A stretch of DNA of 56,613 nucleotides from Photobacterium marinum (GTDB lineage Bacteria; Pseudomonadota; Gammaproteobacteria; Enterobacterales; Vibrionaceae): contig NZ_AMZO01000034.1 in NCBI RefSeq assembly GCF_000331515.1, positions 1-56,613 on the forward strand, given 5' to 3'. How positions within the stretch are numbered: the first letter of the stretch is position 1; every line of letters begins with the position of its first letter. Below, one piece after another: positions 54,314 to 56,613 of this stretch. Made by a program: the position numbers and the translations under genes. The notes under the pieces were generated by a model. It had not been told where the DNA came from and did not search any database. It saw only the letters and a list, made by a program, of their open reading frames with translations.

Positions 54314-55264
54314 ATGAGTAACACAATTCAGTGGTTCCCGGGCCACATGCATAAAGCTCGTAAAGAGATCGAAGAAGTACTGCCAAAGATCGATGTGATT
54401 ATTGAGGTACTTGATGCACGTATTCCTTTCAGTAGTGAAAATCCGCTGATCAAAACCTTCCGTGAAAAAAATGATAAGCCGGTTGTTAAAGTACTGAACA
54501 AACGCGATCTGGCCGATCCGGAAATGACACAAATGTGGATTGAACACCTTGAAAAAGAGCAAGGTGTTAAAGCAATTGCGATCACCACTGAAAATGTTAA
54601 TGAAGTTCATAAGATCATGGATCTTTGTCGTAAGCTTGCCCCTCACCGTGAAGAAATGGGCAAAAACATTCGTACCATGATCATGGGCATCCCAAACGTA
54701 GGTAAATCTACCATCATTAATACCCTTGCTGGTCGTACTGTTGCGGTAACTGGCAACCAGCCTGCGGTAACCCGTCAACAGCAACGTATTAACCTGCAAA
54801 ACGGTATTGTGCTGTCTGATACCCCGGGGATCCTATGGCCGAAAGTTGAAAACCCGCACAGTGGTTTCCGTCTGGCCGCTACCGGTGCAGTTAAAGATAC
54901 TGCGATGGATTACATAGATGTGGCCTTCTTTACTGTCGAATACCTGAAAGAGGCTTATCCGGAACTGATCAAAGCCCGTTACAACCTGGACAACGAACTA
55001 CCGGAAACTGAAATTGAGCTGATGGAAGAGATTGGCCGCAAGCGTGGCTGTCTGAAAGCCGGTGGCCGTGTAGACATGCATAAAGCGTCTGAAATTCTGA
55101 TCAACGAGCTTCGTAACGGTACTCTGGGCCACATCACGATGGAACGTCCAGAAATGATCACTCAGGAACTAATCGACGTTGCTATTGAAGCAGAGCGAAA
55201 AGCTGAAGAAAAAGCGCGTAACAAAGAAGAGCGTCGTAAGCGTTATCTACGTAATAAGCGCTAA
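54314..55264 (+). CDS. rbgA: Ribosome biogenesis GTPase YlqF/RbgA
   Basis: This 316-residue circularly permuted GTPase aids late assembly of the 50S ribosomal subunit. Motif order is G4 (NKRDLAD), then G1 (GIPNVGKSTIINTLAG), G2/G3 (DTPGILWPK), as in YlqF/RbgA. The N-terminus MSNTIQWFPGHMHKARKEI is diagnostic of the family. The C-terminal tail is Lys/Arg/Glu-rich, consistent with rRNA binding. Terminator at 55293. Confidence 0.95.
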   Translation: MSNTIQWFPGHMHKARKEIEEVLPKIDVIIEVLDARIPFSSENPLIKTFREKNDKPVVKVLNKRDLADPEMTQMWIEHLEKEQGVKAIAITTENVNEVHKIMDLCRKLAPHREEMGKNIRTMIMGIPNVGKSTIINTLAGRTVAVTGNQPAVTRQQQRINLQNGIVLSDTPGILWPKVENPHSGFRLAATGAVKDTAMDYIDVAFFTVEYLKEAYPELIKARYNLDNELPETEIELMEEIGRKRGCLKAGGRVDMHKASEILINELRNGTLGHITMERPEMITQELIDVAIEAERKAEEKARNKEERRKRYLRNKR

Positions 55265-55292
55265 TCGCAAGTCGCCTCACACAAAATAGCCG

Positions 55293-55320
55293 AAAGCCAG
55301 TCATTGTGACTGGCTTTTTA
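55293..55320 (+). terminator. Terminator after ylqF/rbgA
   Basis: AAAGCCAGTCA / TGACTGGCTTT stem with 3-nt loop and a T-run. It could also serve the convergent gene ending at 55347. Confidence 0.9.
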
Positions 55321-55346
55321 CGTTGGGCACTACGACAAGGATGCCC

Positions 55347-56033
55347 TTACTTAATTTTAAGTTGTTCCATATTAAGCTTGTGGCCAAGGTACTGAACATC
55401 AACTGTTGCATAGCCCAGGTTTACCGCTTCAAACTGCTTACTCAGCTCACGAGCATGCTGGGCATCTTTCGCCAGCATAGATACCAAATAAATCGGACGA
55501 ACCTGACCATCACTGAATCTCTGAGTATTAAGGTATGAAGAAGTCACTACACCGCCCTGGTTCAAGCTAATGACCCGCTGTAAATCGATCCCCAGTACAC
55601 GATCCATCTCAAGGCTGCTGACATTCTGGTTCCAGGTGAAGGTCACACCATAATTATTATTGATTGGTGTGTTATCCAGCCACTTGGCACCCAATGGTTT
55701 GATATTGGATATTTTCACCAATTCTTTTTTATACATTGGTAAATCGGCGAGTTTCTCTTTAACAGCTTTCTCGCTTTCTGCTTCGATAACAAAGCGTAAT
55801 ATCTGAATTGGCTTTCCATCTAACTGACTCTCAACCAAGTACATATCCTTTACTTCGCCCTTTTGAATCAGTACACCAAACGCAGCACGCTGCTCAGCCA
55901 TGGTATCCAATACTTCCTCTGCATTGTTGGTGTTCCACTCCAAAGCAACGCCAAAATCTGCCGCTGATACGGATGCACTGAAAAAGCCCAATGCTGCCGC
56001 AATTACCATCGAAGTTCTCTGGTTTACTTTCAT
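55347..56033 (-). CDS. Periplasmic hypothetical protein with two related halves
   Basis: This 228-residue protein has a Sec signal peptide (residues 1-25, ending SVSAADFG). Two homologous halves follow: one with FGVALEWNTNNAEEVLDTMAE and IQKGEVKDMYLV, the other with YGVTFTWNQNVSSLEMDRVL and NQGGVVTSSYLN. Each looks like a small ferredoxin-like (YCII-type) domain. No catalytic residues are evident and the function is unknown. It is cotranscribed in orientation with the cytochrome c' gene upstream. Confidence 0.7.
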   Translation of the reverse strand: MKVNQRTSMVIAAALGFFSASVSAADFGVALEWNTNNAEEVLDTMAEQRAAFGVLIQKGEVKDMYLVESQLDGKPIQILRFVIEAESEKAVKEKLADLPMYKKELVKISNIKPLGAKWLDNTPINNNYGVTFTWNQNVSSLEMDRVLGIDLQRVISLNQGGVVTSSYLNTQRFSDGQVRPIYLVSMLAKDAQHARELSKQFEAVNLGYATVDVQYLGHKLNMEQLKIK

Positions 56034-56124
56034 TATCTTTTCCTTCTCTTATTGAGTTCGGCTAATAGTTATATTCGAGTTGTGTAATACGATTTTGTTG
56101 AGCAACTAAACCGCGATTGAATAT

Positions 56125-56571
56125 TTACCAACGTGAACGGTAGCTTCGGTGACAGCTCCTGCAGGTGTCCGAAGCCATCTCCAAACCGGCTTCAGCATCT
56201 GATTTATTCAGTGAAGTGCTTGCCTTGTATAAAGCCTTGAAACCCTGTTCCATTTGCTTCAGCAAACGCTGGAATTTATCCGGGTTATCCCATATTGCAG
56301 GCTTTGCTTTACTGCCCTCTTCACTCCCTTCAGGAAACGAAGACATCAAAATCTGGCTATGTTCCATTAACTCAGCTCCAATCAATTTGATGCTCAGCCA
56401 GTCTTTCTGATTACTATCCAGTTTCTCTTCTGCCTGCTCGAGTTTTGTTTCTATAGCTGAAAACGCCTGCTGTCTGGCCTGAATTTCATTGGCGAAATCC
56501 TGAGCCATACTGGTAAGCGGCATGATCAACAAGATTGTCGTAGCTAGTCTTTTCACTTGTTCTCCAATCAT
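56125..56571 (-). CDS. Cytochrome c'-type protein
   Basis: This 148-residue protein has a Sec signal peptide (ending SMAQDF) and a four-helix-like body. One heme c attachment site, CRSCH, lies near the C-terminus, the arrangement of cytochrome c'. The start at 56571 gives a standard signal sequence. It is expected to be periplasmic, with possible gas (NO) binding. The next gene, 91 bp downstream, is on the same strand. Confidence 0.9.
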   Translation of the reverse strand: MIGEQVKRLATTILLIMPLTSMAQDFANEIQARQQAFSAIETKLEQAEEKLDSNQKDWLSIKLIGAELMEHSQILMSSFPEGSEEGSKAKPAIWDNPDKFQRLLKQMEQGFKALYKASTSLNKSDAEAGLEMASDTCRSCHRSYRSRW

Positions 56572-56613
56572 TCCTTATTGACTTCTACCCAACAAATTTA
56601 CACAGCAATAGTT

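Noticed and set aside
54185..54799. 204-residue frame opposite ylqF
   Set aside because: It is the antisense shadow of a clear GTPase gene.

Overview
The window looks like chromosomal DNA of a facultatively anaerobic gammaproteobacterium, most likely Vibrionaceae (Vibrio/Photobacterium type). I infer this from protein resemblance, moderate GC content and gene complement; no rRNA or species marker is present. Nearly every gene from about 4.0 to 28.3 kb lies on the minus strand and serves one process: conversion of formate to H2 and CO2 by a selenocysteine-dependent formate hydrogenlyase (FHL). In transcription order (high to low coordinate) the block holds the tRNA-Sec gene, selA, selB, hycBCDEFGHI, hydN, fdhF (with an in-frame TGA for selenocysteine and a clear SECIS hairpin), fhlA, fdhD, a hupE-like permease and hypF-hypC-hypD-hypE-hypA-hypB. 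Two sigma-54 type promoters (before hycB and before hydN) each have TGTCGA/TCGACA inverted repeats about 80-145 bp upstream. These are probably the binding sites of the FhlA encoded here. The whole enzyme, its nickel-site maturation, its regulator and most of the Sec machinery (selD is not in view) are in one block.

The left edge (1-3.9 kb) holds the tail of a VWA/TPR protein, BatD, the Na+/serine-threonine symporter SstT and a small membrane-anchored protein. From 28.5 to 36.7 kb come a TetR regulator, a long-chain acyl-CoA ligase-like protein, a DUF218 protein, a two-component system, a lipoprotein, an ACT-domain protein and a 51-residue protein.

From 37.3 to 53.6 kb lies the most striking accessory system: an eight-gene, tightly overlapping plus-strand operon, a 14-repeat CRISPR array and a convergent CorA-like membrane protein. 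The operon encodes an HD-less Cas10 with an intact GGDD motif, a large fusion resembling Cas7-Cas5(Csx10)-Cas11, a double Cas7, a Csx19-like protein, a Cas7 with a large insertion, a CARF-HEPN-like ribonuclease, a Cas6-reverse transcriptase-Cas1 fusion and Cas2. The gene set matches the type III-D variant (III-Dv) architecture combined with an RNA-capable adaptation module. CRISPR repeats contain a hairpin whose base is exactly 8 nt from the repeat end, as expected for processing by the fused Cas6. Two candidate effectors (the CARF-HEPN protein and the CorA-like protein) suggest that Cas10 may feed more than one nucleotide-signal response.

The right edge (54.3-56.6 kb) returns to ordinary genes: ribosome-assembly GTPase YlqF/RbgA, a periplasmic protein with two related halves and a cytochrome c'-type protein. 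All functional calls are from reading the sequence; no database search was run.
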